64,000 bases of DNA from JAZGGS01 sp963714405 (GTDB taxonomy: Bacteria; Bacteroidota; Ignavibacteria; Ignavibacteriales; Ignavibacteriaceae). The notes under the pieces were generated by a model. It searched no databases, was not told where the DNA came from, and was given only the letters and a program-made list of their open reading frames with translations. The first letter of the stretch is position 1; each line of letters opens with the position of its first letter. The translations under genes and the position numbers were made by a program. The DNA is taken from NCBI GenBank assembly GCA_963714405.1, contig CAVQOH010000001.1, forward strand, positions 682,001 through 746,000, in the 5' to 3' direction. Positions 1 to 9,089 of the stretch are shown here, piece after piece.

Positions 1-330
1 ACTTATAAACCGAATGTAAACAATAACAGGGAAAAACAAGTTAAACAAAACAAAGGCAACAACAGAAATTATAAGCCACCGGTAAAGAATAACACAAGAA
101 ATAACAACAATTATAAACCTCCAAAGAAAAATACACCGCCAAATAAAACGTACAATCCACCTAAAAAGAACAATAATCCACCAAAACAAACTTATAAGCC
201 TCCATCAAGGAATAATAATCCTCCACGGAACTATTCTCCTCCAAGGAATAATACTCCGAGAAATACTTCTCCTCCACCCCGCAGTAATACGAACCGCGGA
301 TCTAACAATACAAGTGGGAAAAGGAGATAA
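1..330 (+). CDS. C-terminal end of an Asn/Pro/Lys-rich low-complexity protein (5' end outside window)
   Basis: The frame beginning at base 1 is open to a TAA at 328-330, so this is the last 109 codons of a gene whose start lies before the window. The residues are almost entirely N, P, K, R, Y, S and T, with repeated short YKPP-, NNNPP- and NYSPP-like units and no hydrophobic segment. Such tails occur on secreted or envelope proteins of Bacteroidota, where they are disordered and basic. The stop lies 6 bases before the next gene, which suggests one operon with the lipoprotein and the FadL-like barrel. No function can be assigned from this tail alone. Confidence 0.6.
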   Translation, partial: TYKPNVNNNREKQVKQNKGNNRNYKPPVKNNTRNNNNYKPPKKNTPPNKTYNPPKKNNNPPKQTYKPPSRNNNPPRNYSPPRNNTPRNTSPPPRSNTNRGSNNTSGKRR

Positions 331-336
331 ATAGTT

Positions 337-630
337 ATGAATCAATTAAAAATTGTATTCATAATAATTGCAATTGGTGCTTTTTCTTCTGGATGTTATA
401 CAGTTGTAAATTATAACGTGGCTGGTGATGTGATTGAAAATCCACCACCTCGTCCACATCCTCCTTTTTATCCACCGCAGTCAATAATTATAGTACCTGC
501 TCCTGTTAATCAACCACCGCAGGATTATAAAACAAGAAATCCAGAAAATGGGAATGACAGAAGAAGAGATGATGTTATTGATCCGATAAGAAATGGAGGT
601 GGAAGAGGAAATGATGGAAGCAGAAGATAA
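337..630 (+). CDS. Small proline-rich lipoprotein
   Basis: The 97-residue product begins with a short basic end and a hydrophobic stretch, then a lipobox (FSSGC, Cys20), so signal peptidase II cleavage and lipid anchoring are expected. The mature part has a Pro/His-rich segment at about 33-62 and an Arg/Gly/Asp-rich, probably disordered tail. It lies between the low-complexity tail protein and the FadL-like barrel, all on the same strand with short gaps, so a shared envelope role is plausible. I do not recognise a family. Lipoprotein assignment is strong; function is unknown. Confidence 0.7.
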   Translation: MNQLKIVFIIIAIGAFSSGCYTVVNYNVAGDVIENPPPRPHPPFYPPQSIIIVPAPVNQPPQDYKTRNPENGNDRRRDDVIDPIRNGGGRGNDGSRR

Positions 631-672
631 ATTAGATTATTTAAAAAAATGCCTGAACAGCGGGAGCCATAA

Positions 673-2139
673 ATGAAATCCTTTTCTAAAATATTTATTG
701 CAATAGCATTATTTTCATTATCAATTCAATTAAGCGCACAAAATTATAACGATGCACTTCTTTTAAGTGAACCAGGTTTATATACTAGTGCTCGTGCACT
801 TTCACTTGGTAACAGTTTTACTGCGCGAAGTAATGATTTTACAGGTGTTATGTTCAATCCTGCAGGTTTAGGATTTGTAAATAATCTTCAGTTATCAACA
901 GGTTTTAATTTTAATAATTTTAACAACCAAACAGATTTTTTTAATACTGCAACATCGGCAAACCGAAACTCAATTAATTTAAACCAATTTGGAATTGTTT
1001 ATCCTGTTCCAACGGTTAAAGGAAGCTGGGTATTCGCAATTGGCTACAACAGGATTAAGGAATTTAACAGAACGTTAGAATTTAATGGTTTCAATGGTGG
1101 CAACAACTCGATGATACAGGCCATTACAGGAGAATATAATGAAGAAATTCCGATAACAAATGATTTGGGGTTGGCTTATGAGATTACTGATCCGCAAACA
1201 GGGTATTACATTAAAGATACTACTTTAATAAACGGTTTATTAAATCAGAGCGGAAGAATCAGAAAAGAAGGAAGTTTGAACAATTGGTCTTTTTCAAGTT
1301 CAATGGAAATTGCACAAGGTTTAATGCTTGGTGGTACGTTTAACATCTTAACCGGTAAATATAAAAGCGATAGCGATTTTTGGGAAGATGATACACAAAA
1401 TTTGTATGGAATAAATCTTGAACTTTTTCCGGGAGATCCAACAACCAGAGATTTTCAATCATTTTATATAAACGATATAATTGAATGGGATCTTTCCGGA
1501 TGGGATGCGAAAGTTGGAATATTATATAACTGGAAAAATTATTTAAAATTTGGTGCTACGGTAAAATTCCCAAGTTTTTATACAATTGAAGAAACTTATT
1601 TTGTTGATTCATACAGCGAATTTGGAACGGGTATAGACTATTCTTTAGATCCCAATATTATCGATGAAATAAAATATGAAATTAAAACTCCTTTTGAATA
1701 TTCTTTTGGCGCGGTAGTTACCTTTGCTGTTGCAAGTGTAAGTGCTGATATTAAACTAATAGATTATTCCGATATGGAATTTACAAATGGATTGACAAGC
1801 AATTATAGAATAACTAGGAATAGAGAGATTGAGGATCTTTTTGCAACAGCAATAAATTATAATGTAGGTGCAGAATTCAAAGTTCCATCATTGCCAATCT
1901 TTTTAAGAATAGGTGGAATGTACCTGCAATCACCATTTGAAAATGATCCATCAGATTATGATAAAAAATATTTAACTGCAGGAGCGGGAATTGAACTTGG
2001 CGGAAGGTTTACACTAGATGCTGGATACGCTTATGGGTGGTGGAAAGATTTTGGAGATAACTACGGAGTAAATGAATCAAGAACTTACCAGGATATAAAT
2101 GTCAATCATGTAGTTCTGAACTTTACAGCACAGTTATAA
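673..2139 (+). CDS. Outer-membrane beta-barrel protein, OmpP1/FadL/TodX-like
   Basis: This 488-residue protein has a cleavable signal peptide (to about SAQ at 21-23). It is followed by the N-terminal pattern of FadL-type barrels in Bacteroidota: an ARALSLGNSF segment, then NPAGLGF at about 63-69. The rest alternates polar and aromatic residues in strand-like runs and ends with a hydrophobic strand (VVLNFTAQL). Family members form outer-membrane channels for hydrophobic substrates, and some relatives such as PorV serve protein secretion. The substrate is not evident here. It ends the first envelope operon; 190 bases of AT-rich non-coding DNA follow before rsgA. Confidence 0.75.
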   Translation: MKSFSKIFIAIALFSLSIQLSAQNYNDALLLSEPGLYTSARALSLGNSFTARSNDFTGVMFNPAGLGFVNNLQLSTGFNFNNFNNQTDFFNTATSANRNSINLNQFGIVYPVPTVKGSWVFAIGYNRIKEFNRTLEFNGFNGGNNSMIQAITGEYNEEIPITNDLGLAYEITDPQTGYYIKDTTLINGLLNQSGRIRKEGSLNNWSFSSSMEIAQGLMLGGTFNILTGKYKSDSDFWEDDTQNLYGINLELFPGDPTTRDFQSFYINDIIEWDLSGWDAKVGILYNWKNYLKFGATVKFPSFYTIEETYFVDSYSEFGTGIDYSLDPNIIDEIKYEIKTPFEYSFGAVVTFAVASVSADIKLIDYSDMEFTNGLTSNYRITRNREIEDLFATAINYNVGAEFKVPSLPIFLRIGGMYLQSPFENDPSDYDKKYLTAGAGIELGGRFTLDAGYAYGWWKDFGDNYGVNESRTYQDINVNHVVLNFTAQL

Positions 2140-2269
2140 ATTATTTATCAAATATTACTCAATATTCAACTTAAATTATTTTTAATCCCTAAAAGGTTGT
2201 AAAATATCATTGAAGATTATCCCGGATTGAGAGATTTGGGATTTTATCCATATTTCCTCTCTAAAATCT

Positions 2270-2277
2270 TATATTTG
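2270..2277 (+). promoter_or_regulatory. Possible Bacteroidota -7 promoter element upstream of rsgA
   Basis: TATATTTG is an exact match to the TAnnTTTG -7 element of Bacteroidota sigma-70 promoters. It lies about 50-60 bases before the inferred start of rsgA. I could not find a TTTG -33 element 19-21 bases upstream; the nearest TTTG, at 2235, is too far away. The assignment therefore rests on one half-site and position only. Confidence 0.3.
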
Positions 2278-2329
2278 AATCATTCTTTTAAGCATCTTAT
2301 CTTTAAACTTATATAAAGAATTATATGAG

Positions 2330-3292
2330 GAAACAATAAAAGGCGTTATTTCTAAAATAGAAAGTAAAGATCACTACGTTTATTGTGAGGATAGAAAAGA
2401 GATAGTACGCTGCACTATTCGCGGGAAGTTCAAAAAAGATTTTAATCTTAAAAAGGCCAAATTATTTGCGACAGATTTTGCATCGGTTGGTGATATTGTG
2501 AACTTTGAATTAAATAAGGATGGCAGCGGTGTAATAGATTCAATTGAAGAAAGATCCAACTACATTTCCCGTAAAGCCCCGCGCATTAAAGGTGCCAGCT
2601 ACCGCGGAGAAAGATTAGAACAGGTAATAGCCGCGAATATTGATAAAGTTTTTATAGTTACAAGCGTTTGCGAGCCGGATTTTAACAATAAAACTCTCGA
2701 TAGGTTTATAGTTACTGCAGAAAGTTCTGACCTTGAAGCTGTAATTGTGATTAACAAGATTGATTTGGCTATTGATGATGAACCACAGCAATGGCAGTAT
2801 CTTTATAAGAATATTGGTTACGACCTAATCCTTACAAGTGTAATAAATGATATTAATATTGATAAAATAAAATCCCGATTAGATGGTACTAAATCTTTGT
2901 TTTGGGGTCAATCAGGTGTTGGTAAATCATCTTTGCTCAATAAAATGTATACGGATTTACATTTAAAAATTAATGATGTTAGCCAATATTCTTCTAAAGG
3001 CAAACATACTACGGTTACAAGCAGAATGATTCCATTGGATAAGAACACTTTTATAATTGATACACCGGGTATAAGAGAAATCGATCCATACGGTATTAAG
3101 AAGGAAGATCTATCACATTATTTTATTGAGTTTGAAAAATTTGCAGATCAGTGTAAATTTAATACCTGCACTCATCATCACGAACCTGGTTGCATGGTTA
3201 TTGAGGCAGTTGAAAGAAAAATGATTTCAGCAGAACGTTATGATAGCTATTTGAGAATTTTAGAAACAATTGAAGACGATTTAAATTTCTAA
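2330..3292 (+). CDS. rsgA: Ribosome small-subunit-dependent GTPase RsgA (start codon unclear)
   Basis: RsgA (YjeQ) is a circularly permuted GTPase that helps mature the 30S subunit. Motifs appear in permuted order: NKID (G4), GQSGVGKSSL (G1), a TT in the G2 loop, DTPG (G3), then a C-terminal zinc site of Cys, Cys, His and Cys residues near FNTCTHHHEPGC. The first start codon in frame is GTG at 2498. However, coding similarity clearly continues upstream, with TIKGVISKIE and CTIRGKF matching the N-terminal OB fold, back to about 2330. There is no ATG, GTG or TTG in that extension. An ATG at 2325 is out of frame and would join it if one base were added near 2329. The stop overlaps the menF ATG (TAATG). 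Confidence 0.85.
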   Translation, partial: ETIKGVISKIESKDHYVYCEDRKEIVRCTIRGKFKKDFNLKKAKLFATDFASVGDIVNFELNKDGSGVIDSIEERSNYISRKAPRIKGASYRGERLEQVIAANIDKVFIVTSVCEPDFNNKTLDRFIVTAESSDLEAVIVINKIDLAIDDEPQQWQYLYKNIGYDLILTSVINDINIDKIKSRLDGTKSLFWGQSGVGKSSLLNKMYTDLHLKINDVSQYSSKGKHTTVTSRMIPLDKNTFIIDTPGIREIDPYGIKKEDLSHYFIEFEKFADQCKFNTCTHHHEPGCMVIEAVERKMISAERYDSYLRILETIEDDLNF

Positions 3293-4023
3293 TGCAGGAA
3301 ATATCACAGGAAGTTTTAAATAACCTTTCAAATTTTATATCTTCATCAAAAAATAGTGATGAAGCTCTGTTCAGTTATGTTTTAAAAATAAGTATTCCCT
3401 CTAATTTAAAATTTCTAAATGAGCTTGTAAATCAACATTCAAAGCTGGTTTATTTTAGCGAACCCGAAAAGCAGAATCCCTTTATGGCTATTGGTTTTCT
3501 CAAAGAACTTGTTCCTGCGGGTGAAACAAAAATTTCATCTATTGAACGAAACTTTAATAAGTGGAAAAACAGGTTATTTCATAATTGGAATCAGTTTTCA
3601 ATAGATGAAATACCCATAATTATTTCTTCGATAAAATTTGATGCGGATAAGAACTCTGATAAATGGAACGATTATCCTCCTATTTCCTTTTACGTACCTA
3701 AAATAATTTTACTTAATTATAACGGGAACAGTTATGGAATTTTTAATTTTATAATTAAAGATAAAACTCAACTTGAAGAAATAAATAAAGAATTTAAGAA
3801 TGAAATAAACCTGATTATGAATCTGGATTACAGTAAAATTTCTGCAAATGATAAAACTACAGAAATATCATTTAATGAATCGTTCGAAGAAAAACAGAAC
3901 TGGAATACAATCTTTACGGAAGCGCAGGCAAAGCTGCACAAAAATGAAATTGAAAAAATTGTTTTATCAAGAGAAAAAATATTTCAGGTTTCATCTAACA
4001 CAAACTGGGATTCTATTATTTGA
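3292..4023 (+). CDS. menF: Isochorismate synthase MenF, N-terminal fragment (frameshifted)
   Basis: MenF converts chorismate to isochorismate, the first committed step of menaquinone synthesis. This 243-residue piece carries the N-terminal half of a chorismate-binding enzyme, reaching KIVLSREKIF, the conserved start of the catalytic core. It stops at TGA 4021-4023. The remainder of the core continues in the +1 frame from about 4019. Dropping a single base at about 4015-4018 joins the halves as WDSIFEQLEIKFPKCYRF, which reads naturally for this family. The ATG overlaps the rsgA stop. All later men genes look intact, so a sequence error or very recent mutation is more likely than an old pseudogene. 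Confidence 0.8.
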   Translation: MQEISQEVLNNLSNFISSSKNSDEALFSYVLKISIPSNLKFLNELVNQHSKLVYFSEPEKQNPFMAIGFLKELVPAGETKISSIERNFNKWKNRLFHNWNQFSIDEIPIIISSIKFDADKNSDKWNDYPPISFYVPKIILLNYNGNSYGIFNFIIKDKTQLEEINKEFKNEINLIMNLDYSKISANDKTTEISFNESFEEKQNWNTIFTEAQAKLHKNEIEKIVLSREKIFQVSSNTNWDSII

Positions 4024-4693
4024 ACAACTTGAAATTAAATTTCCGAAATGTTATCGCTTCTTAAATAAAAGTGACGGCTCTTATTTTTTTGGAGTTTCGC
4101 CCGAAAAATTTATCACAATTAAAAATGGAAAAGTTAAAGTTGAAGCTGTAGCAGGTTCTGCACCAAGAAGTAAAGTGGAACATGAAGATACAAACTATGC
4201 AGAGGAATTACTTAACAGCAGTAAAAACCTTAAAGAACATAAATTTGTTTCTGATTTTGTGTCAAATGTTGTAAAAAAATATTCAAACAAAGTATCCAGC
4301 AGCATTTCCCCTATGATTACAAAACTGGAAAACATTCAACATTTAGTAACAAAAATAAATGCAGAGCTAAAATCAAATGGAAATTTTTTACAATTGATTG
4401 AAGAACTTTATCCTACACCTGCAGTGTGCGGTGTACCCAAGAATGATGCTATGAAATTTATCAGAAAAAATGAGCAACACGATCGCGGATTGTATTCGGG
4501 ATTAATCGGATGGATGGATTTTAATGGGAACTGCGATTTTTCTGTGGCAATTAGATCAGCACTATTAAAAGGAAATGAAATTACAGCATTTGCAGGTGCT
4601 GGTATTTTAGAGGATTCGGATATTGACGAAGAGTTTTTGGAAACTCAACTTAAACTAAATCCCATTTTAGAATTGTTTAATGAAAAAAATTAA
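4019..4693 (+). CDS. menF: Isochorismate synthase MenF, C-terminal fragment (frameshifted)
   Basis: This frame holds the catalytic C-terminal half of MenF: FGVSPEKF, VEAVAGSAPR, the HKFVSDFV helix, TPAVCGVPK with the active-site region, and the closing RGLYSGLIGW and AGAGI motifs typical of chorismate-utilising enzymes. The frame extends upstream to an ATG at 3848, but that part is an out-of-frame shadow of the N-terminal fragment, so I place the usable coding start near the frameshift. It overlaps the menD ATG by 14 bases, consistent with translational coupling. Together the fragments give about 467 residues, a normal size for MenF. Confidence 0.8.
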   Translation, partial: FEQLEIKFPKCYRFLNKSDGSYFFGVSPEKFITIKNGKVKVEAVAGSAPRSKVEHEDTNYAEELLNSSKNLKEHKFVSDFVSNVVKKYSNKVSSSISPMITKLENIQHLVTKINAELKSNGNFLQLIEELYPTPAVCGVPKNDAMKFIRKNEQHDRGLYSGLIGWMDFNGNCDFSVAIRSALLKGNEITAFAGAGILEDSDIDEEFLETQLKLNPILELFNEKN

Positions 4694-6473
4694 AGTAAAT
4701 AAAAATAATTTTTGGACTGAAATATTTGTGAAGCAATTAAGTATTGCAGGTGTTAAATATGCTTGTATTTCACCAGGTTCAAGAAGCACACCGCTTACTT
4801 TTGCATTTGCAAAAAATAAAAAAATAAAATGCTTTGTAAATATTGATGAAAGATCATCAGCATTTTTTGCATTAGGTCTTGCAAAAGCATCCCAGACTCC
4901 TGTTGCGGTAGTTACAACTTCCGGCACAGCGGCGGCGGAGCTTTATCCCGCAATAGTTGAAGCTTACCAGCAGCGTGTACCTTTGATAATTTGTACAGCA
5001 GATAGACCGCCTGAGCTTATAAATACAGGTGCAAACCAAACTATCAATCAGAATAATCTTTATAAGAATCACATTCGCTGGTTTAAAAATGTTGGTATGC
5101 CATCAATTAAAAAGATAAAACTTCGCCGTTTACAGCAAGCGGCTCTAAGAGCAGTTGAAATATCCACAATAAAGGATTGTGGACCCGTTCATTTAAATTT
5201 TCCATTCAGAAAACCACTTGAACCCTTCACTTTTACTGCTGAAATTGATTCACTATTAATAAAAGAGATAGATAAGAGCATAAAAAAAATAAAGCCATCG
5301 AAAAATAGATTGGATTCTGTAAAATTAAGAAGAACGAAAAGATTTAAGGAAATTGTTGATCTTATAATTCAGGAAGAAGAAGGATTAATTATTGCAGGAC
5401 CAATGGATTACAATTCCAATCTCAGGAAATTGTTAAATAGTCTTTCCTCACTTTCGGGCTATCCAATAATTGCAGATGCTTCATCACATTTAAGATTCAA
5501 TATTACGAAGAATCAAAACAATGTTATATCAAATTATCATGCCTTTTTACGCAGCAGCCAACTAAGTAACACACTTAATCCAAAATTAATCCTTCAATTT
5601 GGAAGAACACCCACATCAACATCCTTAAAAGATTTTTTGAAAAATTGTAATGCACAGCATTTTCTTGTTAATGAATTTGGAGATCTGTTCGATCCGTTAA
5701 GAAAAGCAAAAGCTGTTATTAAATATAATCCTGCTGAATTTATTCAAGAACTAATGAATACTTTAGCTGAAAGTAAATTCAAGCTGAAAGATTTAAATTG
5801 GCTGGGAAATTATAAGTCTGCAAACTTGCTTTCTGAAAAGATAAAATCGCAGATTATTAACAAAGCAGCTTATCCAAATGAACCGGGAGTAATTACGAAT
5901 CTTCTTAAAGGCTTGCCAAATAAGGCTCATCTGCTAATTGGAAACAGCTCTCCCATCAGGGATTTTGATAATTTTGCACCAGTAATGGATAAAGTAATAA
6001 CAGTTCATATTAATAGGGGTGCAAGCGGTATAGATGGAATTACTTCAACAGCACTGGGTATTGCACAGCTTAAAGAGCCGGCTTTTCTTTTAACCGGTGA
6101 TCTATCATTCTTACATGATTTAAATGCACTTGCTGCTGCAAAAAATTATACTGCAGGATTAACAGTAATTCTAATCAATAACAACGGTGGTGGAATTTTT
6201 AATTCTCTTCCTGTTTCAAAAGATAAATCTATTTTAAACGAATATTTTTTAACCCCTCATAATTTAAATCTTAAAAAGATTACTACTTCTTTCGGGGTTG
6301 ACTACAAACTGGTAAAAAGCTGGGAAGAATTTAGTGCTGAAATTAAAAAATCAGGGAAGAAAAAAGCAGTAAGTGTTCTCGAAATAAAAACAGATGCTGA
6401 AAAATCATTGAGATTAAGAAATAAATATTTTACAGAAGTAGTGAAAAAGATTGATAGTGAATATAAAGTTTAA
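4680..6473 (+). CDS. menD: 2-succinyl-5-enolpyruvyl-6-hydroxy-3-cyclohexene-1-carboxylate synthase MenD
   Basis: MenD is a thiamine-diphosphate enzyme that adds a succinyl semialdehyde unit from 2-oxoglutarate to isochorismate. The 597-residue protein has the N-terminal ISPGSRSTPL motif, the conserved DERSSAFFALGLAK segment whose Glu contacts the cofactor, and TTSGTAAAELYPA. Near the C-terminus a ThDP-binding motif starts at GDLSF and ends in NNNGGGIF. Length is close to other MenD proteins. The start lies inside the end of menF, and its stop overlaps the menH start (TAATG), so the genes are co-translated. Confidence 0.95.
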   Translation: MKKIKVNKNNFWTEIFVKQLSIAGVKYACISPGSRSTPLTFAFAKNKKIKCFVNIDERSSAFFALGLAKASQTPVAVVTTSGTAAAELYPAIVEAYQQRVPLIICTADRPPELINTGANQTINQNNLYKNHIRWFKNVGMPSIKKIKLRRLQQAALRAVEISTIKDCGPVHLNFPFRKPLEPFTFTAEIDSLLIKEIDKSIKKIKPSKNRLDSVKLRRTKRFKEIVDLIIQEEEGLIIAGPMDYNSNLRKLLNSLSSLSGYPIIADASSHLRFNITKNQNNVISNYHAFLRSSQLSNTLNPKLILQFGRTPTSTSLKDFLKNCNAQHFLVNEFGDLFDPLRKAKAVIKYNPAEFIQELMNTLAESKFKLKDLNWLGNYKSANLLSEKIKSQIINKAAYPNEPGVITNLLKGLPNKAHLLIGNSSPIRDFDNFAPVMDKVITVHINRGASGIDGITSTALGIAQLKEPAFLLTGDLSFLHDLNALAAAKNYTAGLTVILINNNGGGIFNSLPVSKDKSILNEYFLTPHNLNLKKITTSFGVDYKLVKSWEEFSAEIKKSGKKKAVSVLEIKTDAEKSLRLRNKYFTEVVKKIDSEYKV

Positions 6474-7294
6474 TGATAGTTTCATCCGAAAATATCTCTC
6501 TCAATGTTGAACTCTTTTCTGAAATTAATCCTGAGAATGATACCTTAATTTTCTTACACGGTTTCACCGGTTCAGCAAATGATTGGCTTCAAACTACAAA
6601 ACTGATTGATAAACGCTTTAACAAAATTGCCGTCGATTTAATCGGGCATGGTAAAAGTGATTCACCTTTGAATGTTGAAAAATATTCGCCTGAAAAAATA
6701 AATGAGCAGCTGCTTAATATTATAAATCACTTTACTGACAATAAAGTTATTATCTTAGGTTACTCGATGGGTGGAAGAGCTGCATTAAATTTTGCGATTA
6801 ATCGTCCGGATAAACTTAAGGGAATAATTTTAGAAAGCACTTCTGCAGGAATAGAAGATCCTGAGGAAAGAGACATTAGAGTTAAAAGCGATGAAGAACT
6901 TGCAGATTTTATTGAAAGCAACACCATAGAAACTTTTATTGATTTCTGGATGAACCTTGAAATTTTTGGAACTCAAAAAAGATTTTCAAACAATCTGCTG
7001 AATATACTGCGAACAGAAAAGTTAAAAAATTCTTCTTTAGGACTGGCAAATGCTCTAAGAGGATTTGGCACAGGAAGAATGCCATATTTAGGTGATAAAT
7101 TATCATCCCTCAATTTCCCTGTTCTCCTAATTACCGGTGAGCTTGATTCCAAATTCTCTCAAATCAATAAAGAGATTGTTAAAAAATTTCCTTCCGCAAA
7201 ATTTCAAATTGTAAAGAACGCTGGACATAATGTGCAATTGGAAGAAAGAGAGGATTTTATTGAACATACAAACAAGTTTCTAAATCAATTCTAA
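6473..7294 (+). CDS. menH: 2-succinyl-6-hydroxy-2,4-cyclohexadiene-1-carboxylate synthase MenH (alpha/beta hydrolase)
   Basis: The 273-residue product is an alpha/beta hydrolase. It shows the oxyanion-hole motif FLHGFTGS, the nucleophile elbow GYSMGG, an acid residue in GELDSK and the catalytic His in AGHNVQ. In this operon the expected reaction is removal of pyruvate from SEPHCHC to give SHCHC, the step after MenD. General esterase activity cannot be excluded from sequence alone, but overlap with menD and the position before menB make MenH the best assignment. Confidence 0.85.
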   Translation: MIVSSENISLNVELFSEINPENDTLIFLHGFTGSANDWLQTTKLIDKRFNKIAVDLIGHGKSDSPLNVEKYSPEKINEQLLNIINHFTDNKVIILGYSMGGRAALNFAINRPDKLKGIILESTSAGIEDPEERDIRVKSDEELADFIESNTIETFIDFWMNLEIFGTQKRFSNNLLNILRTEKLKNSSLGLANALRGFGTGRMPYLGDKLSSLNFPVLLITGELDSKFSQINKEIVKKFPSAKFQIVKNAGHNVQLEEREDFIEHTNKFLNQF

Positions 7295-7351
7295 ATCATC
7301 ATCTTTTTCAATATTTTAGCAGAACGCAAATAAGAATCATAAGGTTTTATT

Positions 7352-8185
7352 ATGAAGTACGATTGGAAAAAAGCAAAAGATTACAAGGACATCATCTATG
7401 AAAAAATGGATGGTGTAGCAAAAATAACCATTAACCGCCCGGAAGTAAGAAATGCTTTCCGCCCGGAAACAGTAATTGAAATGTATGATGCTTTTACAGA
7501 TGCAAGGGAAGACCAGGAAATTGGAGTTATCTTACTAACAGGTTACGGTCCGGCTAAAGATGGTAAGTACGCTTTCTGCTCCGGCGGAGATCAGAGGATA
7601 CGCGGAGATAAAGGTTATATTGGTAAAGATGGCGTTCCGCGTCTGAATGTGTTGGAACTCCAAAAATTAATACGCAGCATTCCAAAAGTTGTAATTGCTC
7701 TGGTTGCAGGTTATGCAATCGGCGGCGGGCATGTTCTTCATGTTGTTTGCGATTTAACAATTGCAGCAGAGAATGCGGTCTTCGGGCAAACAGGTCCTAA
7801 AGTTGGAAGTTTTGATGGAGGTTTTGGTTCAAGTTATCTTGCAAGAATTGTTGGACAAAAAAAAGCAAGAGAGATCTGGTATCTCTGCAGGGAGTACGAT
7901 GCAATTGAAGCGGAAAAAATGGGATTAGTAAATAAAGTTGTTCCTGTTGATGAGCTTGAAAAAGAAGGGATTATGTGGGCGAAACAAATATTAAAGCACA
8001 GCCCTATGGCAATACGAGTTTTAAAATCTGCTTTTAACGCAGAGCTTGATGGGCAGGCAGGCATACAGGAATTAGCGGGAAATGCAACTCTTCTTTACTA
8101 TATGAGCGAAGAAGCACAGGAAGGTAAAAAAGCTTACCTTGAAAAACGTAAACCCGATTTTAAAAAGTACCCTAAACTTCCCTAA
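7352..8185 (+). CDS. menB: 1,4-dihydroxy-2-naphthoyl-CoA synthase MenB
   Basis: MenB closes the second ring of the naphthoquinone by an intramolecular Claisen condensation of o-succinylbenzoyl-CoA. The 277-residue crotonase-fold protein has the oxyanion-hole motifs FCSGGDQ and GYAIGGGH, and the MenB-specific QTGPKVGSFDGGFGSSYLAR run. Length equals that of typical MenB. It is separated from menH by 57 bases, so an internal promoter or leader is possible. The gene sits before menC and menE although it acts after them in the pathway. Confidence 0.96.
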   Translation: MKYDWKKAKDYKDIIYEKMDGVAKITINRPEVRNAFRPETVIEMYDAFTDAREDQEIGVILLTGYGPAKDGKYAFCSGGDQRIRGDKGYIGKDGVPRLNVLELQKLIRSIPKVVIALVAGYAIGGGHVLHVVCDLTIAAENAVFGQTGPKVGSFDGGFGSSYLARIVGQKKAREIWYLCREYDAIEAEKMGLVNKVVPVDELEKEGIMWAKQILKHSPMAIRVLKSAFNAELDGQAGIQELAGNATLLYYMSEEAQEGKKAYLEKRKPDFKKYPKLP

Positions 8186-8189
8186 AAAA

Positions 8190-9089
8190 ATGAATTCTGC
8201 TGAAATCGATAAGTCAAGAAAAATAAGTTACTGGATAATTGCAGCACGCCCAAAAACTTTATTGGCAGCTTTTGTACCGGTAATGGTTGGTTCGGCATTA
8301 TCGATTTCTGTGAACAGGTTTTTCCTTCCTTATTCAATTGCAGCATTAATATGTGCTGTGCTAATACAAATTGGTACAAATTTTACAAACGATCTATATG
8401 ATCACCTTAAAGGTGCAGATAACAAAAACCGTAAGGGTCCTCAAAGAGCTTTGGCTTCGGGATTAATTTCAGTCAACGAGATGAAATGGGGAATCACTTT
8501 TACATTCGGTCTTTCGTTTCTAATAGGTCTCTATCTTGTTTTCAATTCAGGATGGATAATACTTTTAATTGGAATTATTTCAATCGCCGCAGGATTTATA
8601 TACACAGCAGGTCGTTTCCCTCTTGCTTACAACGGGCTTGGTGATATTTTTGTTTTTGTTTTTTTTGGAATTGTTGGAACAGCAGGAACTTATTTTTTAC
8701 ACACTTCTGAATTTACTTTACTTTCGTTATTAATTTCGATTCCAGTTGGTGCAGTAACAACGAATATAATTGTTGTAAATAATTTTCGTGATATTGACGA
8801 AGATAAAGCTGCCGGTAAAAAAACACTTGCTGTATTTATCGGTAGATCACTTACAATATTAGAATTTATTTTACTATTAATTGTTTCTTATATAGTTCTT
8901 ATAATCCTTTATTTTAAATATGATTTCAGCTACTGGATTTTTCTGCCCTTGATAACAATTCCGGTTGCAGTAATTTTAGTAAAAATGCTGTTCAATTTAA
9001 AAGGTGAAGAATTAAATAAAACTCTTGAGTTATCTGCAAAATTTTCTGGGCTATACGGATTATTGCTTTCCGCTGGATTAATTTTATGA
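8190..9089 (+). CDS. menA: 1,4-dihydroxy-2-naphthoate polyprenyltransferase MenA
   Basis: MenA attaches the polyprenyl tail to dihydroxynaphthoate in the inner membrane. This UbiA-family protein has the two aspartate-rich motifs that bind Mg-diphosphate (NFTNDLYDHLKGAD and NNFRDIDEDKAAG) and about eight hydrophobic helices. I choose the ATG at 8190, five bases after the menB stop, giving MNSAEIDKSR and about 299 residues. A longer frame from 8139 would add 17 residues inside menB with no homologous character. Its TGA overlaps the menC ATG (ATGA). Confidence 0.93.
   Translation: MNSAEIDKSRKISYWIIAARPKTLLAAFVPVMVGSALSISVNRFFLPYSIAALICAVLIQIGTNFTNDLYDHLKGADNKNRKGPQRALASGLISVNEMKWGITFTFGLSFLIGLYLVFNSGWIILLIGIISIAAGFIYTAGRFPLAYNGLGDIFVFVFFGIVGTAGTYFLHTSEFTLLSLLISIPVGAVTTNIIVVNNFRDIDEDKAAGKKTLAVFIGRSLTILEFILLLIVSYIVLIILYFKYDFSYWIFLPLITIPVAVILVKMLFNLKGEELNKTLELSAKFSGLYGLLLSAGLIL

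Noticed and set aside
3848..4018. N-terminal part of the long frame that ends menF
   Set aside because: It is the out-of-frame shadow of the N-terminal menF fragment; its residues (Lys/Arg-rich, no family match) are not expected to be translated.
8139..8189. Longer start for menA inside menB
   Set aside because: Would add 17 residues unlike any UbiA-family N-terminus; ATG 8190 directly after the menB stop is better.
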